64,000 bases of DNA from Halalkalibacter alkaliphilus (GCF_023555415.1 NZ_JAKRYL010000012.1:1-64000); one strand, 5' to 3'. Numbered from the stretch's first letter, positions 49,527 to 58,932 are shown. The notes: generated from the letters alone by a model not told the origin. Made by a program: numbers and translations.

Positions 49527-50423
49527 ATGAAAAAGAAAAAGGTTTTCATATCACTTGGGTTAATTGTTGGTGTTGTATTTTTGTCGGTTGTTGCTTATTT
49601 CTTTTATTTATACAAATCTGTAACGGACACTGTTCAGGAAATGCACGAACCATTTTCGCCCTCTCGAGTTGTTGATCTAGAGAGCCGAGAACCACTTTCA
49701 TTTCTAATAGCTGGTGTCGACTCAAGAGGCGATACCCATGCTGGACGTTCCGATACGATTATCGTGATGACGGTCAATCCGAATGATCAATCAATTAAAA
49801 TGTTAAGCATTCCGCGTGATACACGTACGGAAATTATCGGACGCGGACAACTCGATAAAATTAATCATGCATATGCATTTGGCGGTGTCCAAATGACAGC
49901 TGATACAGTAGCGAATTTTTTAGATATTCCAATCGATCATTATATAAGTATTAATATGGAAGGCTTCAAGGGTGTTGTTGATGCTCTAGGCGGGGTGGAA
50001 GTCGATAACCCATTTGCGTTTAATTATGGGGGGCACACATTCGCAGAGGGTCAATTATTCTTAAACGGTGAAGAAGCACTTGCGTATTCGCGTATGAGAA
50101 AAGAGGATCCACGTGGTGATTTCGGTCGAAACGATCGCCAACGTGAAATTGTTGATGCTGTAATCCAAGAAGCTGCTAACATTGGCACAGTTACAAAAGC
50201 TGGCGGTATTTTAGGAGCAGTCGGTGAGTCGGTACGTACTGATATGACACTAGACGAAATGTGGAAACTTCAAGCCAATTACCGCGATGCTCGTCACAAC
50301 ATCGAGCAAATGGAGATCAAAGGGAATAACGCAACGATTAATGGAATTTATTATTTGCAAGTACCAGATGATGAGCTGGCTCGTGTAAGAAGTGAGATAA
50401 GAGGGCATTTGGGGTTAGAATAG
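49527..50423 (+). CDS. LytR-CpsA-Psr family glycopolymer ligase
   Basis: Transfers teichoic acid or other anionic polymers from undecaprenyl-phosphate carriers to peptidoglycan. The 298-residue protein has an N-terminal TM helix (about 6-26) and an LCP domain with SFLIAGVDSRGDTHAGRSDT, LSIPRDTRTEI, KINHAYAFGG and YSRMRKEDPRGDFGRNDRQR, which holds the Arg residues that bind the lipid pyrophosphate. ATG at 49527 after GAGG is chosen over 49515. A terminator follows. Confidence 0.92.
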   Translation: MKKKKVFISLGLIVGVVFLSVVAYFFYLYKSVTDTVQEMHEPFSPSRVVDLESREPLSFLIAGVDSRGDTHAGRSDTIIVMTVNPNDQSIKMLSIPRDTRTEIIGRGQLDKINHAYAFGGVQMTADTVANFLDIPIDHYISINMEGFKGVVDALGGVEVDNPFAFNYGGHTFAEGQLFLNGEEALAYSRMRKEDPRGDFGRNDRQREIVDAVIQEAANIGTVTKAGGILGAVGESVRTDMTLDEMWKLQANYRDARHNIEQMEIKGNNATINGIYYLQVPDDELARVRSEIRGHLGLE

Positions 50424-50432
50424 TTTTTTAGA

Positions 50433-50466
50433 GAGAGCTCTGCTTAGGCGCAGAGTTCTTTTTTTG
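50433..50466 (+). terminator. LCP gene terminator
   Basis: AGAGCTCTGC with GCAGAGTTCT and a T run. Confidence 0.87.
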
Positions 50467-50467
50467 T

Positions 50468-50585
50468 GAGGCCACTGAAAAAGGTACGGTTTTGACCTTT
50501 TTCAATGGCCTTTATGCAATGAGCGGAACCGTTGCAACGTGTGGAGCCATTGCTGCTTCCTCAATCTGCTAAAAAGGACTTTTTT
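50468..50585 (-). repeat. Structured repeat family A, copy 5 (inverted, internal hairpin missing)
   Basis: Read on minus it parallels copy 4 at 40597-40770. The first 50 nt on plus (GAGGCCACTGAAAAAGG onward) match the reverse complement of the right end of copy 4 almost base for base. The internal hairpin module (about 46 nt) is absent, with the junction GTTGCAACGTG. So the element is modular. Confidence 0.87.
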
Positions 50586-50635
50586 ACTCTTTTTTGTGGG
50601 GAGGAGTTTGTTATAAGAGAGGGGAATTAGATATA

Positions 50636-50823
50636 AATAAGCGGAGGAATTTCTCTTAATTAGGAAATAGCACTGAAAATTGTTTGAATAGACGGAAAGA
50701 TTCCGACTATTTACTCGAAAAACGTAAAAATGGATAATTTTTCTTTGCTTAATCGGAAAACCTCCGCTTATATACCCACGAACGTCTCTAGTCTGCAGTT
50801 TAACAGAAAAATTTCCGCTTATT
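50636..50823. repeat. Cluster of CGGAAA...TTCCG palindromes
   Basis: Units at about 50637-50659, 50688-50711, 50749-50772 and 50801-50823 share ATAAGCGGA / TCCGCTTAT. AATAAGCGGAGG at 50637 is the exact inverse of CCTCCGCTTATA at 50761, so a large fold is possible. The rest of the 50824-51155 gap shows no gene or site that I can support. Confidence 0.65.
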
Positions 50824-51155
50824 GGCTCTCTCCATACCTCATATTAAAGTTGATATACCCCTATTTTAAAATTGAACAATCCTCCATCGTTAGTTGGAGA
50901 ATTGAACTTTCACACATAAACATATAAATCCTTAATTTTTACTCGAAACAGATTAAATCACATATCAAAAAACTAGTAAAATAGCCCCCTCTTTTACACG
51001 ATGATAATAGCCATTGTCAAGATGTCAATCGAGGTGCTATTTTCTATGTTATTATGATTCAAATTTCTATAAAACGTTGATATATCAACAATATAAGGTG
51101 TGCAAATTCGGATGCTATTTGCAGTGTTTCTCCACGAAAACGGAACTACTTAAAC

Positions 51156-52700
51156 TCACCTACCCAACCCTCTCTGCAACGCAGAAAGCGAATGGAAATG
51201 CGGCTTTAGCGAAAAATATAACTCACTATATGTTTTGTACAACTGTAAATAGAGCTCATGATTTACGTTGTTTGGAATGTAGCTCTCCTTCATCGGAATA
51301 TCTTCCTTAATTGCAGCGAGTGAAGGAACGTCCCCGAGTGCATAGAGGCCAAACCAAGCAGCGCCCCAAGCCGAACTTTGGTGGCTGACGGGAACGTGGA
51401 CCTCGCGTCCGAATATATCTGCAACAATTTGCAGCCATAATGAAGACCTAGCGAACCCGCCGCTTGCAAATAGATTAGAAGGCTTTCCAGCTAGGCGCTC
51501 CAGTGCTTCGCCAATGCTATACATACTAAAAATAACCCCCTCTAATCCGGCACGAATCATGTGTTGTTTTCGGTGGGCAAGGGTTAATCCGATAAAACTT
51601 CCACGAGCATCGGCATCCCAGTAAGGAGCACGTTCACCGTTTAGAAATGGCAAAAACAATAAACCGTCTGCTCCAGGCTGAACGTCTGCTGCTAAATTAG
51701 TCAACAGGTCATACGCACTCCCGCTTCCAGAGGCCAGTGAACGCTCAACCTCTGTTTCGCCTAACACGTCTTTCATCCACTGAAAGACGATACCCCCATT
51801 ATTCGTTGGGCCTCCCATAATCCATAAATCTTCTGTGACTCCATAACAAAAAATTTCTTGTAATTCATCGGTCTCAGGCTTTGCAGACATTTGTCTGATT
51901 GCTCCGCTTGTTCCAATTGTAATCGCGACATCGCCAGGGTTAATCGCGCCGATCCCAAGGTTGGCGAGGGGACCATCACTTGATCCGATCACAAATGGGA
52001 TGTCTTGTGGGAGAGAAAGCCGTTCGGCCAACTGTGAGGAGAGTCCTTGGCATACTGTTGTAGACGGGACAGGTTCTGACAACTGGTCACGTGTAATGCC
52101 CGCTGCTGATAAAGCAGAAGTCTCCCAGTCAAACGTATGAATGTTAAAAAGTCCGCTTGCTGAGGCAACCGCATAATCAACTTTGTATGTACCAAACCAT
52201 CTCACTAATAAATATTCCTTAATTGATACGAATTTTGCAGCTTGTAAGTAAGGTTGATAGCCAGTCTCCTTCATCCAGATTAATTTAGGTAAAGGAGACA
52301 TAGGGTGAATCGGTGTACCGGTTTTTAAATAAATGTCTTTGCCTGCAAACTCTTTCAAGTGGTTTGCTTGGTCGACACTGCGCCCGTCTGCCCATGTAAT
52401 CGATGGGGAAATGGCTTCGTGTTGCTCATTCATACATATTAAAGAATGCATGGCGCTAGAGATGCCGACACAGCTTATGTCATGTTGATCAATCCCACTT
52501 TTCAAAATAGCAGTAGAAATGGCTGCAATCGCCGCTTGTTCAATTTCATGAGGATCTTGTTCTACCCAAGCTGGGTGTGGATGTTGCACTGGGTATGCGT
52601 TTTCATGTTCAGCTACAACAATTCCGCTTTTTTGAAATAAAACAGCTTTTGCGCTCGTTGTTCCTATGTCTAAGGCTAATACGTAGTTTTTTGTAGGCAT
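51156..52700 (-). CDS. gntK: Gluconokinase-like FGGY carbohydrate kinase
   Basis: Sugar kinase of 514 residues with the actin-like fold. N-terminal phosphate loop YVLALDIGTTSAKAVLF; IGSSDGPLANLGIGAINPGD and TIGTSGAIR match the second; FLNGERAPYWDADARGSF and ASGGFARSSLWLQI are gluconokinase-type FGGY blocks. Gluconate is the best guess, xylulose or others less so. The start at 52700 (MPTKNYV) follows GGTGGTGATC; upstream ATGs extend unsupported. It is monocistronic; a GntP permease lies 3.5 kb away on the other strand. Confidence 0.82.
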   Translation of the reverse strand: MPTKNYVLALDIGTTSAKAVLFQKSGIVVAEHENAYPVQHPHPAWVEQDPHEIEQAAIAAISTAILKSGIDQHDISCVGISSAMHSLICMNEQHEAISPSITWADGRSVDQANHLKEFAGKDIYLKTGTPIHPMSPLPKLIWMKETGYQPYLQAAKFVSIKEYLLVRWFGTYKVDYAVASASGLFNIHTFDWETSALSAAGITRDQLSEPVPSTTVCQGLSSQLAERLSLPQDIPFVIGSSDGPLANLGIGAINPGDVAITIGTSGAIRQMSAKPETDELQEIFCYGVTEDLWIMGGPTNNGGIVFQWMKDVLGETEVERSLASGSGSAYDLLTNLAADVQPGADGLLFLPFLNGERAPYWDADARGSFIGLTLAHRKQHMIRAGLEGVIFSMYSIGEALERLAGKPSNLFASGGFARSSLWLQIVADIFGREVHVPVSHQSSAWGAAWFGLYALGDVPSLAAIKEDIPMKESYIPNNVNHELYLQLYKTYSELYFSLKPHFHSLSALQRGLGR

Positions 52701-52844
52701 AAATACGATCACCACCATAACTGATTCTATTGTTCTCTTTCTTATCTTCATCTAATTTTACATAAATGTAAAGATTGGAAAGGGTTTCGTAACATTTAGG
52801 AGAATATGAAAGTAGCAAGAATTTGTTAAAAGGGTGGCGATCAC

Positions 52845-54104
52845 TTGTATGGTCTAGAACAGTTGTTATTAAACGTTCTTTTTTTGTTAGTGTTTTTGCT
52901 GTTTGTACCAATTTTATTGGAGATTAATACATATAAGTTTTTTAATGAACACAAGAGGAAAATTCATATCGTTTCAACTACGTTTGCAATTATAGCCTGT
53001 ATGTCTTTTCCAATTCCTGTGATAGAGGGGTATATTTTTGATTTGAGATTAGTTGCCCTAACCATTGGTGGCTTATATGGAGGGATCTCAGCGTCCATTC
53101 TGTTAGCTGCGGTTACGGTTTTCTTCCGCTTTTTAATCGGTGGAGTCGGTGCTATCGGGACGGCTATGGTCGTGTCGATTCTCCTTATCACTTTAATTTA
53201 TATCAATCCTTCTTTCCAAAAGGCTTCACGGAAAAGAAAGGTTGTGCTCGCGAGTTCTCTGTCTACATTTGCAACGTTAGTAGCTATGTTAAATGCTACG
53301 TTACTATTTGGTGCTACGTTATCTATTGTATTCTTATTCCTCCATGGACTTGTTACGATATGTGCGACAGCTTCTATCGTGTATTTATACGAAGTGTTTC
53401 ATGATCATATTTTGGTGCACAAACGAGTCATGAAAGCGGAAAAAATGGAGGTCGTCAGCCATCTAGCGTCATCGATTTCACATGAGGTGCGCAACCCGTT
53501 AACAACGGTTAGAGGATTTATGCAAATGATGCTTCAAAGTGAGATTCCTGAAGAAAAGCGCAAGGAATTTCTAAAAATATCAATTGGTGAAATTGATCGG
53601 GCCAATGATATTATTCGTGACTATTTGACGTTTGCCAAGCCCTCCCCCGAAAATGTGAAGACGCTTAATATTAAAGAGGAGCTGAATCGAACATTTCAAA
53701 TTGTAACTCCTTTTGCGAACATGAATGGGGTAGAAATTAGAAAAAAGATTGATGATTACTTATTCAAAGGTGAGGAGCAGCTTTTTCAACAATGCTTAAT
53801 TAACCTTACAAAAAACTGCATTGAGGCTATGCCGAACAAAGGACTGCTTACGATCGAGACGCAGGAGGAGAATGGGAATCTTCTCCTTATCATATCTGAT
53901 AATGGGCAAGGGATGACTAAGGAACAGCTCGCTCGAATTGGGGAGCCGTATTTTACGACGAAGGGGAGAGAAGGTACCGGCCTTGGGATGCTTGTTTCGA
54001 TTCGCATTATTGAATCGATGAGTGGGAAATTGAGCGTAGAAAGTCAAGTGAATGAAGGAACAAGCTTTTATATTCGGTTGCCGCGTGTTGAAGAAGGAGC
54101 ATAG
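52845..54104 (+). CDS. KinB-like membrane sensor histidine kinase (orphan)
   Basis: A 419-residue kinase: six hydrophobic segments of the 5TM-LYT type (about 5-185), HisKA with phospho-acceptor H213 in SSISHEVRNPLTTVRGF, and HATPase with N, G1 and G2 boxes (NLTKNCIEA, DNGQGM, GTGLGM). No response regulator is adjacent. Layout and size match B. subtilis KinB, so it may feed the sporulation phosphorelay through Spo0F; this is inference. TTG start after AAGGGTGG. Confidence 0.82.
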   Translation: MYGLEQLLLNVLFLLVFLLFVPILLEINTYKFFNEHKRKIHIVSTTFAIIACMSFPIPVIEGYIFDLRLVALTIGGLYGGISASILLAAVTVFFRFLIGGVGAIGTAMVVSILLITLIYINPSFQKASRKRKVVLASSLSTFATLVAMLNATLLFGATLSIVFLFLHGLVTICATASIVYLYEVFHDHILVHKRVMKAEKMEVVSHLASSISHEVRNPLTTVRGFMQMMLQSEIPEEKRKEFLKISIGEIDRANDIIRDYLTFAKPSPENVKTLNIKEELNRTFQIVTPFANMNGVEIRKKIDDYLFKGEEQLFQQCLINLTKNCIEAMPNKGLLTIETQEENGNLLLIISDNGQGMTKEQLARIGEPYFTTKGREGTGLGMLVSIRIIESMSGKLSVESQVNEGTSFYIRLPRVEEGA

Positions 54105-54207
54105 TTTAGAGCCTCGTTTCGTATCAGTTATAAAGTTTTCACAATCAATGCATGCTATAATAAATACGCATTTTGCACATACATACATACAGGAGGTAGG
54201 TTCATAC

Positions 54208-54906
54208 ATGAAAATTAACGCAATACTACTTGCTAGCTTTGTGGCGTTCACCCTGCTACTAACAGGCTGTGGAACGGGACAGGAAGAAGAACAAGCAGGT
54301 GAGGTTCAAAGTGATAATGAAATCAAGCAAGAAGAGGAAGCAAACGAAGCAAACGAAGGGCCATATCCATATACGCTTGACGTTGAGGAAAATCCAATTG
54401 TGACAATTACAATGGAAAATGGAGAAGAGATCGTAGTTGAATTGTACCCGGATATTGCACCAAATACGGTTGTAAACTTTGTTTCTTTGGTGGAAGAGGG
54501 ATTTTATGATGGATTGACGTTTCATCGAGTGATTCCCGGCTTTATGATTCAAGGCGGTGATCCTGCTGGAGATGGATCAGGCGGTCCTGATTACACCATT
54601 CCGGGCGAATTTTTGGACAATGGATTTGAGAATCCGCTGCAGCATGAGCGTGGAGTGATTTCAATGGCAAGAACGAGTGATCCTAATTCAGCTGGTTCTC
54701 AATTTTTTATTATGGTTGATGACTCAGCACAATTAGACGGACAGTATGCTTCTTTTGGAAAGGTGCTTGAAGGAATGGATACAGTCGATGCAATCGTTCT
54801 CACAGAACGTGACTTTAGAGATAATCCATTTGAGGAGCAACGTATGGAAACTGTAACGATTGATACAAAAGGGTATGAGTATCCTGAACCTGCTGTGTTG
54901 AATTAA
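54208..54906 (+). CDS. Cyclophilin-type peptidyl-prolyl isomerase lipoprotein
   Basis: A 232-residue exported foldase: signal with lipobox LLTGC (Cys about 21), an acidic linker rich in Glu (about 25-52), then the cyclophilin domain with FHRVIPGFMIQGGDP, GVISMAR and SQFFIM. It probably helps secreted proteins fold at the outer face of the membrane. ATG at 54208 follows AGGAGGT by 10 nt; the longer frame starts inside the kinase gene. Confidence 0.92.
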   Translation: MKINAILLASFVAFTLLLTGCGTGQEEEQAGEVQSDNEIKQEEEANEANEGPYPYTLDVEENPIVTITMENGEEIVVELYPDIAPNTVVNFVSLVEEGFYDGLTFHRVIPGFMIQGGDPAGDGSGGPDYTIPGEFLDNGFENPLQHERGVISMARTSDPNSAGSQFFIMVDDSAQLDGQYASFGKVLEGMDTVDAIVLTERDFRDNPFEEQRMETVTIDTKGYEYPEPAVLN

Positions 54907-54947
54907 GAGCGTACAAAAAAATAACTAGAAGAGGAGGGGTGCCAACG

Positions 54948-56099
54948 ATGACAATCTATTTAACAGAACAACTTGCCCAGGAAATTGTTGATCGAACGAT
55001 GGCTATCCTTCCATACAATATTAATGTGATGGACCAAGATGGAAGAATTATCGGTTCAGGCGATAAGCAGCGCATTTCGACGAAACATGAAGTGGCTAGT
55101 GAAGTTTTAAGAAAGAAAGAGACCGTGGAAATTGGAAAAGGAGACACGGAATATTGGAAAGGAGTCAAAGAGGGGATTAATTTGCCGATCCTGTTTCAAG
55201 GTGAGGTGCTAGGTGTTGTTGGAATAACGGGCGACCTTGAGATAATTAGAGGGTACGGCGAATTAGTTAAAATGACAACTGAAATGATTATTGAACAGGC
55301 TTTTCTTCAGAAGCAGTTGCAACTCGATGAACGAATTAAAGAAGAGCTTGTTCACCAATGGCTTAACGGTAATCATCTTGATGAGAGTTTATTTTATGAA
55401 AAGGCTAAGTCTTTGCAGGTAGATTTACTGATTTCAAGAGTGGTCATCGTTGTGAAAAGTGATGATCAGAAATTGGAGCGGAAACGAAAAGTTGAACTTA
55501 TGTTTAATGAACTTATTGAACAGGATGATCTCATTGTTACTACGTATACAGGAGAGATCGTGATTGTAAAAAAGGTGGATGTGAAAGATGACAGGTGGGA
55601 AAAGGAACGGACACTAAATACCATTCGAATATGGATGACACAGCTAACGAAAATTGATTCGACGATAAAAGTAGCAATTGGCAGTTATCATCCAACCTTT
55701 AAAAAGCTGTATCAATCGTTTATAGAAGCAAAAGAGACAATGGTCGTTGGCGAAAAATTAGCTCCTGAAAAAAAGGTGTTATTGTATGATGATCTTTCTA
55801 TTTATGTGTTTATGAGTAATTTAGCAAATGAAATCGAAAACAACCCTTTTTTCGATTTGATCAATAGATTAAAAGAAGAAGATGAGTTGGGGGAACTCCA
55901 AAAGACGCTCCAAGTGTATATCAATCAAAGTGGAAAAGCGATCAACACGTCAAATGAGTTATTTATCCATCGAAACTCTCTTCAATATCGATTAGAAAAA
56001 ATAAAAGAAGTTACAGGCAAAGATCCTAGAAACTACAAGGATTTATTTGAATTATATCTCTCGCTTATCATCGATACATTTGCTGATCACAAAAAATGA
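54948..56099 (+). CDS. CdaR family sugar-diacid regulator
   Basis: A 383-residue transcription factor: sugar-diacid recognition domain (about 5-135; RTMAILPYNINVMDQDGRIIGSG), a middle domain (about 150-290) and a C-terminal PucR/CdaR helix-turn-helix (about 325-380; NELFIHRNSLQYRLEKIKEVTG). It very likely controls the following permease and glycerate kinase in response to glycerate or a sugar diacid. ATG at 54948 after GAGGAGGGG is chosen over GTG at 54939. Confidence 0.9.
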   Translation: MTIYLTEQLAQEIVDRTMAILPYNINVMDQDGRIIGSGDKQRISTKHEVASEVLRKKETVEIGKGDTEYWKGVKEGINLPILFQGEVLGVVGITGDLEIIRGYGELVKMTTEMIIEQAFLQKQLQLDERIKEELVHQWLNGNHLDESLFYEKAKSLQVDLLISRVVIVVKSDDQKLERKRKVELMFNELIEQDDLIVTTYTGEIVIVKKVDVKDDRWEKERTLNTIRIWMTQLTKIDSTIKVAIGSYHPTFKKLYQSFIEAKETMVVGEKLAPEKKVLLYDDLSIYVFMSNLANEIENNPFFDLINRLKEEDELGELQKTLQVYINQSGKAINTSNELFIHRNSLQYRLEKIKEVTGKDPRNYKDLFELYLSLIIDTFADHKK

Positions 56100-56102
56100 A
56101 TT

Positions 56103-56157
56103 GTTCAAATGAACAGAAAAAGAGTAAATGAATCCGATTTATTCTGTTCATCTGAAC
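56103..56157. promoter_or_regulatory. Paired operator, likely for the CdaR-type regulator
   Basis: Two palindromes, GTTCAAATGAAC (56103-56114) and GTTCATCTGAAC (56146-56157), lie 43 bp apart centre to centre, about four helical turns. Their flanks extend as a second-order inverted repeat of 18 bp with one mismatch. They sit between the regulator and gntP. Confidence 0.7.
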
Positions 56158-56171
56158 AATGAATTGAAAAT

Positions 56172-56185
56172 ATAAAACGCTTACA
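56172..56185. promoter_or_regulatory. cre site before gntP
   Basis: Read on minus, TGTAAGCGTTTTAT differs from the CcpA consensus TGWAARCGYTTWCW at one base. Catabolite control of the sugar-acid operon is expected. Confidence 0.55.
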
Positions 56186-56223
56186 ATGAATACTAGATTG
56201 TGATTCAACTAGGAGGGACAACA

Positions 56224-57492
56224 ATGGATATTCAAGTAAGCGCTTTAGGCGCAATAGTCGGTTTAGTATTAGCAATTGTTCTTATATTTAGAAAAGTACC
56301 GCCAGTCTACGCATTAGTAGGAGGAGCGATGGTCGGTGGTTTAGTCGGTGGAGCATCAGTAACGGAAACGGTTGACTTAATGATGGGTGGAGCGCAAGGA
56401 ATCATCCCTGCTGTTTTACGAATTTTAGCAGCTGGTGTGCTCGCAGGTGTGTTAATTGAGTCGGGTGCAGCTGCTTCCATCGCAGAAAGCATTGTTAAGA
56501 AAATTGGGGAAAGAAAAGCGTTATTTGCCCTAGCCATTGCGACAATGATTTTAACAGCTGTCGGTGTGTTTGTAGACGTAGCTGTCATTACTGTGGCACC
56601 AATTGCTTTAGCGATTGCTAGTCGAGCAAATCTATCGAAAACGGCGATATTACTAGCGATGATTGGTGGAGGTAAGGCAGGGAATATCATGTCACCAAAC
56701 CCAAATACGATCGCGGTTGCAGAGGCGTTTGAAGTGCCGCTTACATCTGTAATGGCTGCAGGTATTATACCTGGGTTATGTGGATTATTTGTTACGTATG
56801 TCATTGCGAAAAGGTTAGTGAACAAAGGGACAATGGTTTCGCTTGATGAAATCACGCAAACAAATGACCAAAAGCTTCCAACATTTGGTCTTGCTATTAT
56901 AGCGCCACTAGTAACGATTGTATTACTAGCCCTGCGTCCATTATTTGACATTGTAATCGACCCAATGCTGGCGCTTCCAGCTGGTGGACTTGTTGGTGCA
57001 TTAGTAATGGGGAAGATTACGTCGGTTAATAAGTATATTGTTTCTGGATTAAATAAGATGTCAGGTGTGGCTGTTTTGCTTCTTGGAACAGGTACGTTAG
57101 CTGGAATTATTTCAAACTCTGGTCTTCGAACGGTTTTAATTGACGGTATTGATGTGCTTGGACTGCCGTCTTACGTTTTAGCACCTGTATCAGGTATTTT
57201 CATGTCAGCAGCAACAGCGTCAACGACTGCCGGTGCGGCTGTTGCAAGTAGTGTGTTTAGTACAACATTAATTGAGTTAGGTGTAGCGGGCCTTGCCGGT
57301 GCGGCAATGATTCATGCTGGTTCCACTGTTTTAGACCACCTCCCGCACGGAAGCTTCTTCCACGCAACAGCAGGAAGTGTGCTGATGAACTTCCAAGAAC
57401 GATTAAAGCTGATTCCGTATGAGTCACTCGTTGGTTTGACGATTGCGATCATTTCAACATTAATCTTTGGCGTATTTAAACTATTTTTATAA
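56224..57492 (+). CDS. GntP family gluconate/glycerate permease
   Basis: A 422-residue H+-coupled permease with about 12 TM helices. Typical blocks are GGAMVGGLVGG, IGGGKAGNIMSPNPNTIAVAE and AGSTVLDHLPHGSFFHATAG. Linked to glycerate kinase and a CdaR-type regulator, glycerate (or a precursor sugar acid) is the likely substrate. ATG at 56224 follows AGGAGGGA. The next gene starts 17 nt after its stop, so the two form an operon. Confidence 0.88.
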   Translation: MDIQVSALGAIVGLVLAIVLIFRKVPPVYALVGGAMVGGLVGGASVTETVDLMMGGAQGIIPAVLRILAAGVLAGVLIESGAAASIAESIVKKIGERKALFALAIATMILTAVGVFVDVAVITVAPIALAIASRANLSKTAILLAMIGGGKAGNIMSPNPNTIAVAEAFEVPLTSVMAAGIIPGLCGLFVTYVIAKRLVNKGTMVSLDEITQTNDQKLPTFGLAIIAPLVTIVLLALRPLFDIVIDPMLALPAGGLVGALVMGKITSVNKYIVSGLNKMSGVAVLLLGTGTLAGIISNSGLRTVLIDGIDVLGLPSYVLAPVSGIFMSAATASTTAGAAVASSVFSTTLIELGVAGLAGAAMIHAGSTVLDHLPHGSFFHATAGSVLMNFQERLKLIPYESLVGLTIAIISTLIFGVFKLFL

Positions 57493-57509
57493 ATTAGGAG
57501 GAACCGATC

Positions 57510-58667
57510 ATGAAGAAAATTGTCATTGCACCAGATTCGTTTAAAGAGAGTTTAACGGCATTAGAAGCAGCGAATGCCATTGAAGAGGGCTTAAAAGAAG
57601 TTTTGCCAGACTGTGAATTTGTCAAAGTTCCGATGGCCGATGGCGGAGAAGGCACGGTTCAATCGTTAGTAGATGCAACAGGAGGACAGATTGAGCATGC
57701 AACCGTTACAGGTCCATTAGGAGACAAAGTAAAAGGATTTTATGGTTTGCTTGGTGATGGAAAGACAGCTGTTATTGAAATGGCTGCAGCATCAGGACTT
57801 GAGTTAATACCAAGAAAGAAACGTGATCCAATGATTGCCACAACGTTTGGGACGGGTGAATTAATTTCCATTGCTCTAGATAAAGGGGTAGAGCGAATTA
57901 TTATTGGAATTGGTGGAAGCGCAACAAATGATGGAGGCGCTGGAATGGTTCAAGCATTGGGAGGAAAATTAGTAGATCAAGACGGTGTAGACATTCCATT
58001 TGGTGGAGCTGGTCTAGCAAAACTTGAACGAATTGACCTTTCGACGCTCGATATACGCCTTGCTAATGTGAAAGTAGATGTGGCGTGTGATGTTGATAAT
58101 CCGTTAATAGGTCCTAAAGGGGCGTCTGCCATATACGGTCCTCAAAAAGGAGCAACTCCAGAACAAATTGAGCTATTGGACGCGAATCTAGCTCATTATG
58201 CAAGTGTGATTAAGCGCGACGTTGGCAAGGACATTCAAGATGTCCCAGGAGCTGGGGCTGCTGGTGGCTTAGGTGCTGGACTGCTTGCGTTTCTACCTGC
58301 AAAACTGAAACGAGGCGGAGATCTAGTTATTGAAGCAACGAAGCTAGAAGAAGCGGTACGAGATGCCGATTTAGTGATTACGGGGGAAGGCGGGATCAAC
58401 CACCAAACGATTCATGGAAAAACACCCATTTGCGTGGCGAATACAGCCAAAAAGTATGATGTCCCTGTCATTGCTCTTGCTGGCAGTTTAACAAATGATT
58501 ACACAAATGTATATGATCACGGCATTGATGCTATCTTTAGTATTGTTCCAGGAGCGGTAACGCTAGAGGAAGCTCTAGAAGCGGGTTATGAAAATATGAA
58601 AAATACGTCTCGGAATCTCGCAACAGTGATCCATATAATGAAAAAACGAAGCGATGTTGTTTCATAA
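57510..58667 (+). CDS. glxK: Glycerate 2-kinase
   Basis: Class II glycerate kinase (GlxK/GarK family), 385 residues. It phosphorylates glycerate to 2-phosphoglycerate, which enters lower glycolysis. IAPDSFKESLTALEAA at the N terminus, MADGGEGT, GIGGSATNDGGAGM and ITGEGGINHQT are family motifs. TAGGAGGAACCGATC precedes the ATG. It is the last gene of the operon; a terminator follows. Confidence 0.93.
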   Translation: MKKIVIAPDSFKESLTALEAANAIEEGLKEVLPDCEFVKVPMADGGEGTVQSLVDATGGQIEHATVTGPLGDKVKGFYGLLGDGKTAVIEMAAASGLELIPRKKRDPMIATTFGTGELISIALDKGVERIIIGIGGSATNDGGAGMVQALGGKLVDQDGVDIPFGGAGLAKLERIDLSTLDIRLANVKVDVACDVDNPLIGPKGASAIYGPQKGATPEQIELLDANLAHYASVIKRDVGKDIQDVPGAGAAGGLGAGLLAFLPAKLKRGGDLVIEATKLEEAVRDADLVITGEGGINHQTIHGKTPICVANTAKKYDVPVIALAGSLTNDYTNVYDHGIDAIFSIVPGAVTLEEALEAGYENMKNTSRNLATVIHIMKKRSDVVS

Positions 58668-58729
58668 GCCAAGTAAATTTTATTTGTTTTTCTTAAAAAG
58701 CTAAAAATAATAAATTCAAAGCCTAAGAT

Positions 58730-58764
58730 AGAACCCCAGTCCACGTTGTCTGGGGTTCTTCTTT
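58730..58764 (+). terminator. glxK terminator
   Basis: AGAACCCCAG pairs with CTGGGGTTCT and is followed by TCTTT. Confidence 0.83.
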
Positions 58765-58879
58765 AGGATTGAACCTTGTTGCTAGAAGAGCGATTGGTAA
58801 ATAATTATTATTCAGAAATATCAATACTTTATAGACTATCATATGAGAATGATCTATAATTAAAAATATACAAACTGAT

Positions 58880-58932
58880 CAAAAAATTCTCTCTTGTCAT
58901 ACATAAAGGGAAGCGAAAGGGAATTTTTGTTT
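58880..58932 (+). promoter_or_regulatory. Terminator-like hairpin in the ggt leader
   Basis: AAAAATTCTCTCTT pairs with AAAGGGAATTTTT (with wobble) and ends in TTTTTGTTT, between a TATAAT (58855-58860) and the ggt start. A short TTG-started frame reads through the loop into ggt in frame. It could be an attenuator. Confidence 0.4.

Noticed and set aside
50730-50927. 65-residue frame in the gap before gntK
   Set aside because: It is composed of the CGGAAA palindromes and has no ribosome-binding site.
56307-56951. 214-residue antisense frame in gntP
   Set aside because: Antisense shadow of a hydrophobic gene with biased codons; no ribosome-binding site.
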